Below, piece after piece: positions 44,335 to 52,869 of a DNA stretch of 64,000 nucleotides (position 1 is its first letter; every line of letters starts with the position of its first letter). The notes beneath the pieces are model-generated. The model did no database searches. It worked only from the letters and a program-made list of their open reading frames with translations, and was not told the DNA's origin. This DNA is from Tahibacter soli (GTDB taxonomy: Bacteria > Pseudomonadota > Gammaproteobacteria > Xanthomonadales > Rhodanobacteraceae), in NCBI RefSeq assembly GCF_025717065.2, contig NZ_JAOVZO020000018.1, forward strand, positions 1,054,001 to 1,118,000, given 5' to 3'. Made by a program: the position numbers and the translations under genes.

Positions 44335-44534
44335 CACGGCGTCTCCACTTCGAATGCCTGGCGCAGCAGGGCTTCGACGACCCGCTCGGGATCGGCCTGC
44401 GCGAACGCTTCGAGCGCGGGGGGCGCGTCGCCGGGCGGCGGCCCGGGCGTCGGCAGCGGCGGCGTCTGTCCCGGCGGCTGCGGCGGCGGGTCGCCCGGCG
44501 TCACCGGGCGCGGGGTGGCTTCATGCGGGGTCAT
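44334..44534 (-). CDS. Small proline-rich protein
   Basis: A 66-residue frame: residues 1-40 are Pro/Gly/Thr-rich, residues 41-66 (LEAFAQADPERVVEALLRQAFEVE) form a likely amphipathic helix. It fits exactly between two neighbours (starts next to the upstream stop; its stop overlaps the next start), which supports it as a real gene. No homologue recognised. Confidence 0.5.
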   Translation of the reverse strand: MTPHEATPRPVTPGDPPPQPPGQTPPLPTPGPPPGDAPPALEAFAQADPERVVEALLRQAFEVETP

Positions 44535-44879
44535 TCAGCGCTCCTTGTTCAACGGGCTTTGCGAACGCAGCCATTCTTCCTTTGACAGCTTGCCATCGCG
44601 ATCGCTGTCGTACCGGTCGAATTCGTTCGCCGCCGCGGGGTCGTTCACCGAAAACTCCACGCGCGTGAGGAATCCGTCGCGGTTCGTGTCGAGCGCGTCG
44701 AACGTATTGACCGGGCGTTGGGCGCGTTCGCTTTCAACCGGCTGCGGCGGCATCGGCTTCAAAGGGTCCTGGGCGGGCGGCGGCATGCGGTTGTCGGGCG
44801 GATCGGCCGGATGCAGCGGCTGCGCGAACGCCGCGAACGCGGCGAAGGCGAGGGCGGCGTACAACGTGGACTTGTTCAT
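44535..44879 (-). CDS. Exported EF-hand protein
   Basis: A 114-residue protein with a signal peptide (cleavage near AFAQP), a Pro-rich spacer and two EF-hand calcium loops: DTNRDGFLTRVE and DSDRDGKLSKEE. Probable periplasmic calcium binding. GGAGG precedes ATG 44879. First gene of the three-gene unit to 44050. Confidence 0.85.
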   Translation of the reverse strand: MNKSTLYAALAFAAFAAFAQPLHPADPPDNRMPPPAQDPLKPMPPQPVESERAQRPVNTFDALDTNRDGFLTRVEFSVNDPAAANEFDRYDSDRDGKLSKEEWLRSQSPLNKER

Positions 44880-45121
44880 GGCGGACCTCCTCTGCGCGGG
44901 CGAAGTGCGCGGCCCGCATTCCGTACGACGCAAGCCGCATGCCACGCGCCGCGCCGCCGCGCAGGCGCGAGCGGCGGCGCGTTTTATGCAGACTGCCCGA
45001 ACCGGAAGCGGCCTCGTGCGATATGCCCCGGTGCCGCCGTGCGTGTCGCCGCGATCGCGCGATCCGCGCATCGGCATGGTTGTGGCATCACTCGCCGCAG
45101 GAAGAAACGAGGAGGCCGTGC

Positions 45122-47662
45122 ATGGCGCTCAAGGAATACCGGCGCAAACGCGATTTCGGGCAGACGCCGGAGCCGGCGAAGGGCGGCAGGCGCGGCGGCG
45201 GGCTGTTCGTCGTGCAACTGCATCACGCGTCCCGGCGGCACTACGACTTCCGCCTCGAACTCGACGGCGTGCTCAAGAGCTGGGCGGTGCCGAAAGGCCC
45301 GAGCTTCGATCCGTCGGTCAAGCGGCTCGCGGTCGAAGTCGAGGATCATCCGATCTCGTACGCCGGTTTCGAAGGCGACATTCCCGAAGGCCACTACGGT
45401 GCGGGCCATGTCGACGTCTACGACACCGGCACGTGGAAACCCGAGAACGGCGCGCGCGCAGGATTCGAAAAAGGCGAACTGAAGTTTTCGCTGCACGGCG
45501 ACGTGCTGCGCGGTTCGTGGGTGCTCGTGCGCACGCGCAAGGTGGGCAGGCAGCAGCAATGGCTGCTGATCAAGCACGACGACGAATATGCCGGCAAGCG
45601 CGAGGCCGACGACTACGTCGATGCGAAGACCGACCGCCCGCTGCCGAAGACGCGGCGGCGGCGCGTGTGGAAGACGACGGAAAAACCCCCAGCGGCCCGG
45701 AAAACCGCGACGAAGAAAGCGCCCGCGAAAAAGACCGCCAAGCGCAGCGCGCGCGAACGCGCGTCGCCGCCGGTGCGATCGAAAAAGGAAAAGATCGACA
45801 ACGCGCCTTTTGCGCCGGAGCTCTGCGCCGTCCGCGATGCGCCGCCGGCCGGCGACGGCTGGCTGCACGAAGTCAAATGGGACGGCTACCGCCTGCTCGC
45901 GACCGTCGTCGGCGGCAAGGCGAGGCTATGGTCGCGCAATGCGATCGAGTGGACCGCGAAGGTGCCCGAACTCGCCGAGGCGATCGCCTCGCTCGGGTTT
46001 CGCGACGCGCAGATCGACGGCGAGATGGTGGTGATCGCCGGCGGCGCCGTCGATTTCAACGCGCTGCAGGGGCGGTTGTCGGCGCAGAACAAGGTGCCGG
46101 TGACGTACATGCTGTTCGACCTGCCGCACGCGGACGGCCGCACGCTGCGCGACGTGCCGCTGCTCGAGCGCAAGGCGCTGCTCGCCGAACGGATCGCGTC
46201 GCGACCGCATGCGGCGCTGCGCTATTCGGAGCATCACGTCGGCGACGGCGCGACCGTGTTCGCGCAGATCGTCGACGGCGGCTACGAAGGCATCGTGTCC
46301 AAGCGCGTCGACAGCGGCTATTCGGGCCGACGCGGCGGCGACTGGGTCAAGGTCAAGCGCCGCGCGTCGGACGAATTCGCCGTCGTCGGCTTCACCGCGC
46401 CGAAGCGCGCGCGCGTGGGGTTCGGCGCGCTGCTGCTCGGACGCCCCGCGCGCGGCGGCGGGTTCGAATATGCCGGACGCGTCGGCACCGGCTTCGACGA
46501 CGCGCTGCTGCGGCAACTGCATCGCGCGCTCGCGCGCGATGTCGTCGGCGAACCGCCGGTCGTCGACGTGTCGATGCTCGAACCGCGCGAACGCCGCGAA
46601 TCGACGTGGGTGCGCCCGAAACTCGTCGTCGAGGTGTTCCACCAGGGCACCGGCGGGCAAGGCTTGCTGCGCCAGCCGGCGTTCAAGGCATTGCGGCGCG
46701 ACAAGTCGCCGGCCGATCTGCGCGGCCGAGCCGCCGTGCGCAAGGAGAAAGCGATGACCGATGTCGTGCTGACGCATCCCGAACGCGTGGCGTACCCGAA
46801 GCTGCGCAAGACGAAACAGGACGTGGCCGACTACTACCGCGCGGTCGCGCCGCAGATCCTGCGCGAGATCGCCGGACGGCCGCTGTCGGTCGTGCGCTGT
46901 CCCGACGGCATCGCGCACGAATGCTTCTTCCAGAAGCATCTCGGACGCGGGTGGGGCGACCACGTGTACGGCACGCCGATCGCCGAGAAGAACGGCACGA
47001 AGGACTATCTGCGCATCGACGACGAGGCGGGCCTCGTCGAACTCGTGCAGATGAACGTGCTCGAATTCCATCCGTGGGGCGCGCGCGCCGACGATCCCGA
47101 CCATGCCGACCGGCTCGTGTTCGACCTCGATCCGGCCGCCGGCGTCGCCTGGCCGCGCGTCGTCAAGGCCGCGCGCGACGTGCGCCGCGCGCTCGATGCG
47201 ATCGGCCTTTCGGGCTACCTGCGCACGTCGGGCGGCAAGGGCCTGCACGTCGTCGTGCCGCTCAAGCCGGCCGAACCGTGGGATGCGGTGAAGGCGTTCG
47301 CGCGCGCGTTCGCCGAAACGCTCGCGGCGAACGCGCCCGACGACTACGTCGCGGTCGCGGGCGAAGCCCGGCGCAAGGGCCGCATCTTCATCGACTGGTT
47401 GCGCAACGGGCGCGGCGCGACGAGCGTCGCGTCGTACTCGCTGCGTGCGCGCGACGCCGCCGGCGTCGCGATGCCGCTGTCGTGGGCAAGCCTGGGCAAG
47501 CTCGCGAGCGGCGCCGACTACACGATCGACAACGCCGCGGCGTTCGTGCGCCGGCGCAAGCGCGATCCGTGGAACGACATCGACGACGTGCGGCAGTCGC
47601 TGCCGCGCGAGGATGTCACCCGGCCGGCCAGAACCGCAGCGCGAGGTCGATCACGCGGTTGA
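45122..47662 (+). CDS. ligD: Multifunctional DNA ligase D
   Basis: An 846-residue NHEJ ligase in the order phosphoesterase - ligase - polymerase. The 3'-phosphoesterase domain (residues ~20-165: VVQLHHASRRHYDFRLELDG) is followed by a Lys/Ala-rich linker. The ATP-dependent ligase has its nucleotidyl-lysine at about residue 252 in EVKWDGYRLLA, and motif V-like DWVKVKRR. The primase-polymerase domain starts near residue 545 (DVVLTHPERVAYP), with the catalytic acids in FDLDPA. GAGGAGG precedes ATG 45122. The 3' end overlaps the end of the convergent tetR gene by 47 bases. Confidence 0.96.
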   Translation: MALKEYRRKRDFGQTPEPAKGGRRGGGLFVVQLHHASRRHYDFRLELDGVLKSWAVPKGPSFDPSVKRLAVEVEDHPISYAGFEGDIPEGHYGAGHVDVYDTGTWKPENGARAGFEKGELKFSLHGDVLRGSWVLVRTRKVGRQQQWLLIKHDDEYAGKREADDYVDAKTDRPLPKTRRRRVWKTTEKPPAARKTATKKAPAKKTAKRSARERASPPVRSKKEKIDNAPFAPELCAVRDAPPAGDGWLHEVKWDGYRLLATVVGGKARLWSRNAIEWTAKVPELAEAIASLGFRDAQIDGEMVVIAGGAVDFNALQGRLSAQNKVPVTYMLFDLPHADGRTLRDVPLLERKALLAERIASRPHAALRYSEHHVGDGATVFAQIVDGGYEGIVSKRVDSGYSGRRGGDWVKVKRRASDEFAVVGFTAPKRARVGFGALLLGRPARGGGFEYAGRVGTGFDDALLRQLHRALARDVVGEPPVVDVSMLEPRERRESTWVRPKLVVEVFHQGTGGQGLLRQPAFKALRRDKSPADLRGRAAVRKEKAMTDVVLTHPERVAYPKLRKTKQDVADYYRAVAPQILREIAGRPLSVVRCPDGIAHECFFQKHLGRGWGDHVYGTPIAEKNGTKDYLRIDDEAGLVELVQMNVLEFHPWGARADDPDHADRLVFDLDPAAGVAWPRVVKAARDVRRALDAIGLSGYLRTSGGKGLHVVVPLKPAEPWDAVKAFARAFAETLAANAPDDYVAVAGEARRKGRIFIDWLRNGRGATSVASYSLRARDAAGVAMPLSWASLGKLASGADYTIDNAAAFVRRRKRDPWNDIDDVRQSLPREDVTRPARTAARGRSRG

Positions 47663-48197
47663 GTTCCTTGAGCGTCGCGCCGCCTTTGGCGTGCACGGCC
47701 ATGCCCTGGTTCACCGTCTGCAGATAGCGCGCGAGGTCTTCGGGCGTCGTGTCGGGCGGCAGGTCGCCTTCGGCCTTGGCGCGCTTCAGGCGCTGGCACA
47801 GCAGCGCCTCGTTGCCTTCGCGGCGGCGCACGAGCTCGAGCCGCACCGATTCGGCGCCGGCCGAGCAGGCGATCGCGCCGTTGATGCCCATGCAGCCGGG
47901 GTGTTCGCGCTCGACCAGCACTTTCGCGTTGCGGCGCAGGAACTCCTCGACCGCCGTGCGCGCGCCGGGTTTGGCCAGCGCACAGGCCACGCTCGCGAGC
48001 CAGCGCTCCTGGTAGCGGTCGAGCGCCTTGAAGAACAGCGCTTCCTTGTTGCCGAAAGCGGCGTAGAGGCCGGGTGCGGCGACGCCGGTCGCGGCCGTGA
48101 TGTCGGCGATCGACGTGCCTTCGAAACCCTGGCGCCAGAACAGGTCGAGCGCGGCATCGAGCACTTCGTCGGGGTCGTACTGGCGGTGTCGGCCCAT
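47616..48197 (-). CDS. TetR-family repressor
   Basis: A 193-residue regulator. The N-terminal HTH is residues ~20-50 (GFEGTSIADITAATGVAAPGLYAAFGNKEALF), with a C-terminal ligand domain of the TetR_C_16/33-like group (GCMGINGAIACSAG). Divergent from an MFS exporter with a 102-base control region that holds three copies of an operator-like sequence. Confidence 0.9.
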   Translation of the reverse strand: MGRHRQYDPDEVLDAALDLFWRQGFEGTSIADITAATGVAAPGLYAAFGNKEALFFKALDRYQERWLASVACALAKPGARTAVEEFLRRNAKVLVEREHPGCMGINGAIACSAGAESVRLELVRRREGNEALLCQRLKRAKAEGDLPPDTTPEDLARYLQTVNQGMAVHAKGGATLKELNRVIDLALRFWPAG

Positions 48198-48212
48198 GGG
48201 CGTAGTCCTTTG

Positions 48213-48284
48213 GTAACGGTCATTATGAAATGCTTGAAGGTTTCTGGCAATTTCAGTAACGTTTGTTATGGTAACGATCGTTAC
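48213..48284. promoter_or_regulatory. Three operator copies between tetR and the MFS gene
   Basis: GTAACGGTCATTAT (48213-48226), GTAACGTTTGTTAT (48257-48270) and the perfect palindrome GTAACGATCGTTAC (48271-48284) share the pattern GTAACG-N3-TTAY. The last two abut. They are probably TetR-family binding sites that control both divergent genes. Confidence 0.65.
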
Positions 48285-48299
48285 TTTAATGGACTGCCA

Positions 48300-49532
48300 A
48301 TGAACGCCACTCTCGAACCGCCGCTCGCGCAACCCGCCGTCGACACTTCCGCGTCGACGCGCTCGTGGGCCTCCGTGCTGACGATCGCCGCCGGCACGTT
48401 TCTGCTCGTCACCACCGAATTCATGCCGATCGGCCTGCTCGGCCAGATCGCGAACGGCCTGCACATCTCCGACGGCGTCGCGGGCCTCGCCGTCACCGTG
48501 CCCGGCGTGGTCGCGGCGATCGCGGCGCCGCTCCTGACCATCGGCGCGGGCCGGCTCGACCGGCGCATCGTGCTCGCGCTGCTGTCGGCGGCGATCATCG
48601 TGTCGAACCTCGTCGCGGCATTCGCGCCGAATCTCGCCGTGCTGCTCGCCGGGCGCGTGCTGCTCGGCCTCGCGGTCGCCGGTTTCTGGACGTTCGCGAT
48701 CGCCGCAGGCCGGCGACTCGTGCCCGAGTCGCTCGGTGCGCGCGCCACGGCCATCATTTCCGCGGGCGTTTCGATCGGCACCGTGCTCGGCGTGCCGGCC
48801 GGCGCGCTCGTCGGCAATTTCGCCGGCTGGCGCTCGGCGTTCGTCATGACCGCGATCGCCGGCGCGGTCGTGCTCGTCGCGCAGCTCGCGCTGCTGCCGT
48901 CGCTGCCGGTGAAGGAGCGCGTGAGCGCCGGGCAGATGCTCGCCTTGTTCAACGTTCCCAAAGCGCGCATCGGCCTGATCGCCACGCTGTTCATCGCGGC
49001 CGGCCATTTCACCGCGTACACGTATCTCGAGCCGTTCCTGCGCGCCGTGCCGAATGCCGGCGCCGCGACGACGACGGCGGTGCTCCTCGTCTACGGCATC
49101 GCCGGTCTCGCCGGCACGTTTCTCGCCGAGCGGCTGATCGCGACCGGCCTGCGCCGCGCCTTCGTCGCCGCCACGCTGCTCGTCGGCGCGTCGATCCTCG
49201 CCGCCGCCGCGCTCGGCACGCACGGCGCCTGGGCGTACGTGTTCGTCGCGCTGTGGGGCCTCGCGTTCGGCGCGATTCCGGTCGTCATTCCGGTGTGGAT
49301 GTACGAAGCGGCGCCCGACGCGTACGAGAGCGGTTCGGCGATCGTCGTCACGGCGTTCCAGACCTCGCTCGCGTCGGGCGCGTTCGTCGGCGGCCTGCTC
49401 GTCGATACGAGCGGCATCGGCGGCGCATTCGCGCTCGGCGGCGCGCTCGCGTTGACCACCGCGTTCGTCGTCGGCGCGTTCGGCGGTGCGCGTGCGGCGG
49501 GGCCGAAGCTCGCCGAGTGCGACGCGGCGTGA
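48300..49532 (+). CDS. MFS transporter, DHA1 (purine/drug exporter) type
   Basis: A 410-residue protein with 12 predicted helices. The TTEFMPIGLLGQIANGL first helix, GRLDRRIVL loop and PAGALVGNFAGWRSAF segment are typical of the AraJ/NepI/SotB-like DHA1 group. ATG 48300 directly follows the operator cluster. Induction by the TetR ligand is likely; the drug or metabolite is unknown. Confidence 0.92.
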   Translation: MNATLEPPLAQPAVDTSASTRSWASVLTIAAGTFLLVTTEFMPIGLLGQIANGLHISDGVAGLAVTVPGVVAAIAAPLLTIGAGRLDRRIVLALLSAAIIVSNLVAAFAPNLAVLLAGRVLLGLAVAGFWTFAIAAGRRLVPESLGARATAIISAGVSIGTVLGVPAGALVGNFAGWRSAFVMTAIAGAVVLVAQLALLPSLPVKERVSAGQMLALFNVPKARIGLIATLFIAAGHFTAYTYLEPFLRAVPNAGAATTTAVLLVYGIAGLAGTFLAERLIATGLRRAFVAATLLVGASILAAAALGTHGAWAYVFVALWGLAFGAIPVVIPVWMYEAAPDAYESGSAIVVTAFQTSLASGAFVGGLLVDTSGIGGAFALGGALALTTAFVVGAFGGARAAGPKLAECDAA

Positions 49533-49544
49533 ATCTCGCGGACT

Positions 49545-49567
49545 CCGGCGCCGCCTTGCGGCGCCGG
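49545..49567 (+). terminator. Hairpin after the MFS gene
   Basis: CCGGCGCCGC-CTT-GCGGCGCCGG, a perfect 10-bp stem 12 bases after the stop and shared with the convergent remnant at 49573. Confidence 0.5.
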
Positions 49568-49572
49568 TGCCG

Positions 49573-49973
49573 TCACGCGGGCGCGAGCGGTCGACCGAAC
49601 GGCCCGTGCAGCTGCAGATCGGGCTGCGCACCGTAGAATCGCGCGATCTCGCCCCACGCGCGCTGATTGAGTTCGAGCACGAACACGAACCGCCGCAGCA
49701 CGCGCGCCTGGCGTTCGGGGCCGAGCGCGGCGACGTACGCGTTGTCGCCCCAGAAGGCGAGCGTCGCGCGCGCGACGAGTTCGGTCTGGCGCAGCCGGGA
49801 CGCAACGCGGACTCGGGCAGCGGCGCCGTCGCGTAGCGCGCGGCATCGTCGCTCCCGGCCGTCGCGAGCGCGCAGCCGACGAGCCACAACTGGGCGGCGA
49901 GGTCGTGCGGATCGTAGACGCCGGCCGTTTCGCACGGCGCCGCATCGGCGTCGTCGCAGGCCAGCCGCGCGAC
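49573..49973 (-). pseudogene. Remnant of an unrecognised gene, with a frameshift
   Basis: Two overlapping minus-strand frames give protein-like sequence that joins at about 49790-49803: AGVYDPHDLAAQLWLVGCAL upstream, then QTELVARATLAFWGDNAYVA to the stop at 49573. One inserted or lost base would reconnect them. No start codon is found, since the 5' side abuts an aldehyde dehydrogenase remnant. The product family is not recognised. Could also be a sequencing error in a real small gene. Confidence 0.4.
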
Positions 49974-49988
49974 GGTTCCGCGCGCAGC

Positions 49989-50081
49989 GTCGGCGGCTAC
50001 AAGCAGTCGGGGCTCGGCCGCGAATGGGGGCGGTTCGGCCTCGAGGCGTTTCTCGAAGCGAAGGCGGTGTTCGGCGCGTAG
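49989..50081 (+). pseudogene. C-terminal scrap of an aldehyde dehydrogenase
   Basis: Thirty codons and a stop (VGGYKQSGLGRE ... EAFLEAKAVFGA) match the conserved last residues of NAD-dependent aldehyde dehydrogenases. Nothing upstream in this or other frames continues the homology, so the rest has been deleted. It ends 43 bases before the hydrolase-OsmC gene. Confidence 0.65.
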
Positions 50082-50124
50082 CGCGTGCCACAATCGCGCG
50101 ACGTTCGTGGACGGACCAACGCGC

Positions 50125-51381
50125 ATGACGACCCGCACCTTCGACTTCCCCGGCGCCGGCGGCTACGTGCTGTCCGGTCGCCTCGAACTGCCCGATCCGC
50201 CCGTGCGCGGCTGGGCGCTGATCGCGCACTGCTTCACCTGCGGCAAGGACGGCCTCGCCGCCGCGCGCATCGCGCGGGCGCTCGCGCGCGGCGGCATCGG
50301 GGTGCTGCGCTTCGATTTCGCGGGTCTCGGCACGAGCGGCGGTTCGTTCGCCGACGCGACGTTCGGCGCCGACGTGCGCGATCTCGTCGCCGCGGCGGAG
50401 GCGATGAGCGCGGCCGGCATGCCGCCGTCGCTCTTGATCGGCCACAGTCTCGGCGGCGCCGCGGCGCTCGCCGCGGCCGGCGACATCGACGGCATCGCCG
50501 CCGTCGTGACGATCGCCGCGCCGTTCGACGTGACGCAGGTGCTCGGGCAGTTCAGCCCGGGCTCGCTCGAACGCATCGCCGCCGACGGCGAGGCCGAGGT
50601 GCTGCTCGCCGACCGGCCTTTCGTCGTGAGGCAGACGTTCGTCGACGACCTTGCCAAGCATGACCTCGGCGTGCGCATCGCCGCGTTGCGAAGGCCGCTG
50701 CTGATCCTGCACGCGCCGCTCGACGCCACGGTCGACATCGACAACGCCACGCGCATCTTCGTCGCGGCGAAACACCCGAAAAGCTTCGTCTCGCTCGACG
50801 ACGCCGATCATCTGCTCACGCGCCGGAACGATGTGGACTTTGCGGCAAAAGTCATCACTGCGTGGTCGTCGCGCTACCTGCCGGCCGTGCCGGAAACGCG
50901 CGAAGCGGGGCAGGAAGGCGACGTCGTCGCCGAAGAAACGCGCGCCGGCAAATACCAGGTGGCGATTCGTGCCGGCGGCATCCGGTTTCTCGCCGACGAA
51001 CCGGCGAGCGTCGGTGGCCTCGGCTCCGGGCCGACGCCGTACGACCTCGTCGCCGCGGGTCTCGCCGCGTGCACCACGATGACCCTGCGCATGTACGCCG
51101 AGCACAAGGGACTGCCGGTCGAGCGCATCCGCACGGCCGTCGGGCACCAGAAGCAGAAGGACCAGCCGACACCGGATCTCTTCACGCGCACGATCGCCGT
51201 CGACGGCGATCTCGACGCCGCGCAGCGCGCGCGGCTCGTCGATATCGCGAACCGCTGTCCGGTGCATCGCACGCTCGAAGGCGGCGCACGCGTCGAAACC
51301 TCGCTCGGCGAACCGCCGGCCGCGGCCGAACCGGTCGAGATGCACGCGCGGCGCATGGGCGAGGCGGTCGAGGAGGAGTGA
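50125..51381 (+). CDS. Alpha/beta-hydrolase - OsmC fusion protein
   Basis: A 418-residue two-domain protein. Residues ~1-255 are an alpha/beta hydrolase (nucleophile in GHSLGG, Asp in HAPLDATV, His in DDADHLL). Residues ~265-400 are an OsmC-type thiol peroxidase domain with its two redox cysteines (AACTTMTLRMYAEHKG and NRCPVHRTL). This fusion architecture is known in proteobacteria and is thought to act in peroxide or lipid peroxide defence. ATG 50125 is used. Confidence 0.9.
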   Translation: MTTRTFDFPGAGGYVLSGRLELPDPPVRGWALIAHCFTCGKDGLAAARIARALARGGIGVLRFDFAGLGTSGGSFADATFGADVRDLVAAAEAMSAAGMPPSLLIGHSLGGAAALAAAGDIDGIAAVVTIAAPFDVTQVLGQFSPGSLERIAADGEAEVLLADRPFVVRQTFVDDLAKHDLGVRIAALRRPLLILHAPLDATVDIDNATRIFVAAKHPKSFVSLDDADHLLTRRNDVDFAAKVITAWSSRYLPAVPETREAGQEGDVVAEETRAGKYQVAIRAGGIRFLADEPASVGGLGSGPTPYDLVAAGLAACTTMTLRMYAEHKGLPVERIRTAVGHQKQKDQPTPDLFTRTIAVDGDLDAAQRARLVDIANRCPVHRTLEGGARVETSLGEPPAAAEPVEMHARRMGEAVEEE

Positions 51382-51386
51382 ACGCT

Positions 51387-51410
51387 CCGGCGCGGCGAGC
51401 GCCGCGCCGG
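51387..51410 (+). terminator. Hairpin after the hydrolase-OsmC gene
   Basis: CCGGCGCGGC-GAGC-GCCGCGCCGG, a perfect 10-bp stem six bases past the stop. Confidence 0.5.
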
Positions 51411-51703
51411 TCGACGGCGAGCCGGCCGGCGAAGTCGGCGGTGTCGCTCGTCGCGATATCGACGACGCAGCTGCTTTCCGCATGGGGCGGCAGCTCGATG
51501 AGCTCGGCTGCGTATATAAATAATGCGAGTCGACGAGCGCCGGGCTTGACGGCGCGACGGCTGCCCGAATAGCGCCACAACTCGTCCGCGACCGCGCCCC
51601 GATGCGGCGCGATCGCGGCATGTGCCGAGGTTTCAATGGCATGGACCGGGGAGTGCAACCCCGGCATCCCGATGCCCTTGTACTATCGCCCTAGGAGCGA
51701 ACC
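51411..51703. other. Gap without a supported gene
   Basis: Nothing certain is seen in these 293 bases. A minus-strand open stretch (51411-51667, including LFIYAAELIELPPHAESSCV) has some coding-like codon use but no known family, and runs on as a shadow of the neighbouring gene. An AT-rich patch, GTATATAAATAATG, lies near 51512-51525. The AGGAG before the SPFH start is at the right end. Confidence 0.4.
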
Positions 51704-52858
51704 GTGTCTTCCCGCCTGCAGTGGCCCCAAGCCTTGAAACCCCGCTATCTGATCCTCGGCGCGCTGGTCGCCGGCGGTGCGTGGTTCGCGCTGAACCCGC
51801 CGACCGAATCGATCGCGCACGGCGAGATGGGCGTTCGCCTCAATCGCTGGACCGGCTCCGCCTCGCCGACCGGCGAAGGGCTCGTCGTCGTGATTCCGGG
51901 CATGCACGAGCTGCGCCGTTATCCGCTGCAGGACCGCATCTATCGCCCCGAGCGCAGCGCGAAAGCGACCGGCGAGGCGCCGTTCCAGTCGAACGAGGGG
52001 CTGTCGCTCGGCGTCGAGATCGCGATTCGCTACGCGCTCGATCCCAAGAACCTCGACGCGATCGCTCGCACCTTGCCGCAGGACATCGACAGCCAGCGCG
52101 TGGAACCCGCCGTGCAGGGCGTCATCTACAAGGTGTTCACGCGCTACACGGTCCGCGAGATCTTCTCGACCAAGCGGCAAGAGCTGCAGGACGCGCTCGA
52201 AACCGAACTCAAGCCGCGTCTGGCCGCCGACGGCATCGTGCTGCATTCGGTACTGATCGGCAATGTGGACCTGCCGGCCGACTACCGCGCGGGCATGGAC
52301 AAGCTGCTCGCGGTCGAACTCGAAACCGAGCAGATGAAGTACACGCTCGAGCTCAAGGAGAAAAAGGTCAAGGAAGCCGAGCTCGTGGCCGACGCCGAGA
52401 AGGTGTCGCGCGAGAAAAAGGCCGAGGCGGCGGCGTCCGAGCAGGTGATCGCGGCGCGCGCGCAGGAGGAAGCGATGAAGCACGTGCTGCCGTTCAAGCA
52501 GAAGCAGATCGAGCAGCGCCAGCTCGAAGCCGAAGCCGAGAAGGCCTCGCGCATCAAGATCGCCGAGGCCGCGGCGCAGGCGCGCCGCATCGAGGCGGCC
52601 GGCGAAGCCGATTCGCGCCGTGCGCTCGCCGAGGCCGAGCTCGACCGCCTGGAGAAGATCGGCAAGGTGCAGAGCGATCAGATGCAGCGCGACGGCGAAC
52701 TGATCACGCGGCATCCGCTGCTGATCCAGAAGACGCTCGCCGACAAGCTGTCGGACAAGGTGTCGGTGATCATCGCGCCGCCGCCGGCCGGCGGCGGCTT
52801 CATCGGCGACACGCTGCTCGGCACCAGGACCGTCGCGCACCAGCCCGACGCGAACTGA
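51704..52858 (+). CDS. SPFH/band 7 (prohibitin-like) membrane protein
   Basis: A 384-residue protein: one N-terminal membrane helix (about residues 15-31), an SPFH domain (residues ~35-215: GEMGVRLNRWTG, EGLSLGVEIAIRYALDP, YRAGMDKLLAVELE) and a long charged coiled coil (residues ~205-330). It ends in a GEADSRRALAEAELDRLEKIG segment typical of prohibitins. Such proteins form membrane microdomain rings and often modulate FtsH. GTG 51704 has an AGGAG site. Probably co-transcribed with the next gene (11-base gap). Confidence 0.9.
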   Translation: MSSRLQWPQALKPRYLILGALVAGGAWFALNPPTESIAHGEMGVRLNRWTGSASPTGEGLVVVIPGMHELRRYPLQDRIYRPERSAKATGEAPFQSNEGLSLGVEIAIRYALDPKNLDAIARTLPQDIDSQRVEPAVQGVIYKVFTRYTVREIFSTKRQELQDALETELKPRLAADGIVLHSVLIGNVDLPADYRAGMDKLLAVELETEQMKYTLELKEKKVKEAELVADAEKVSREKKAEAAASEQVIAARAQEEAMKHVLPFKQKQIEQRQLEAEAEKASRIKIAEAAAQARRIEAAGEADSRRALAEAELDRLEKIGKVQSDQMQRDGELITRHPLLIQKTLADKLSDKVSVIIAPPPAGGGFIGDTLLGTRTVAHQPDAN

Positions 52859-52869
52859 GCCACGCCGCC

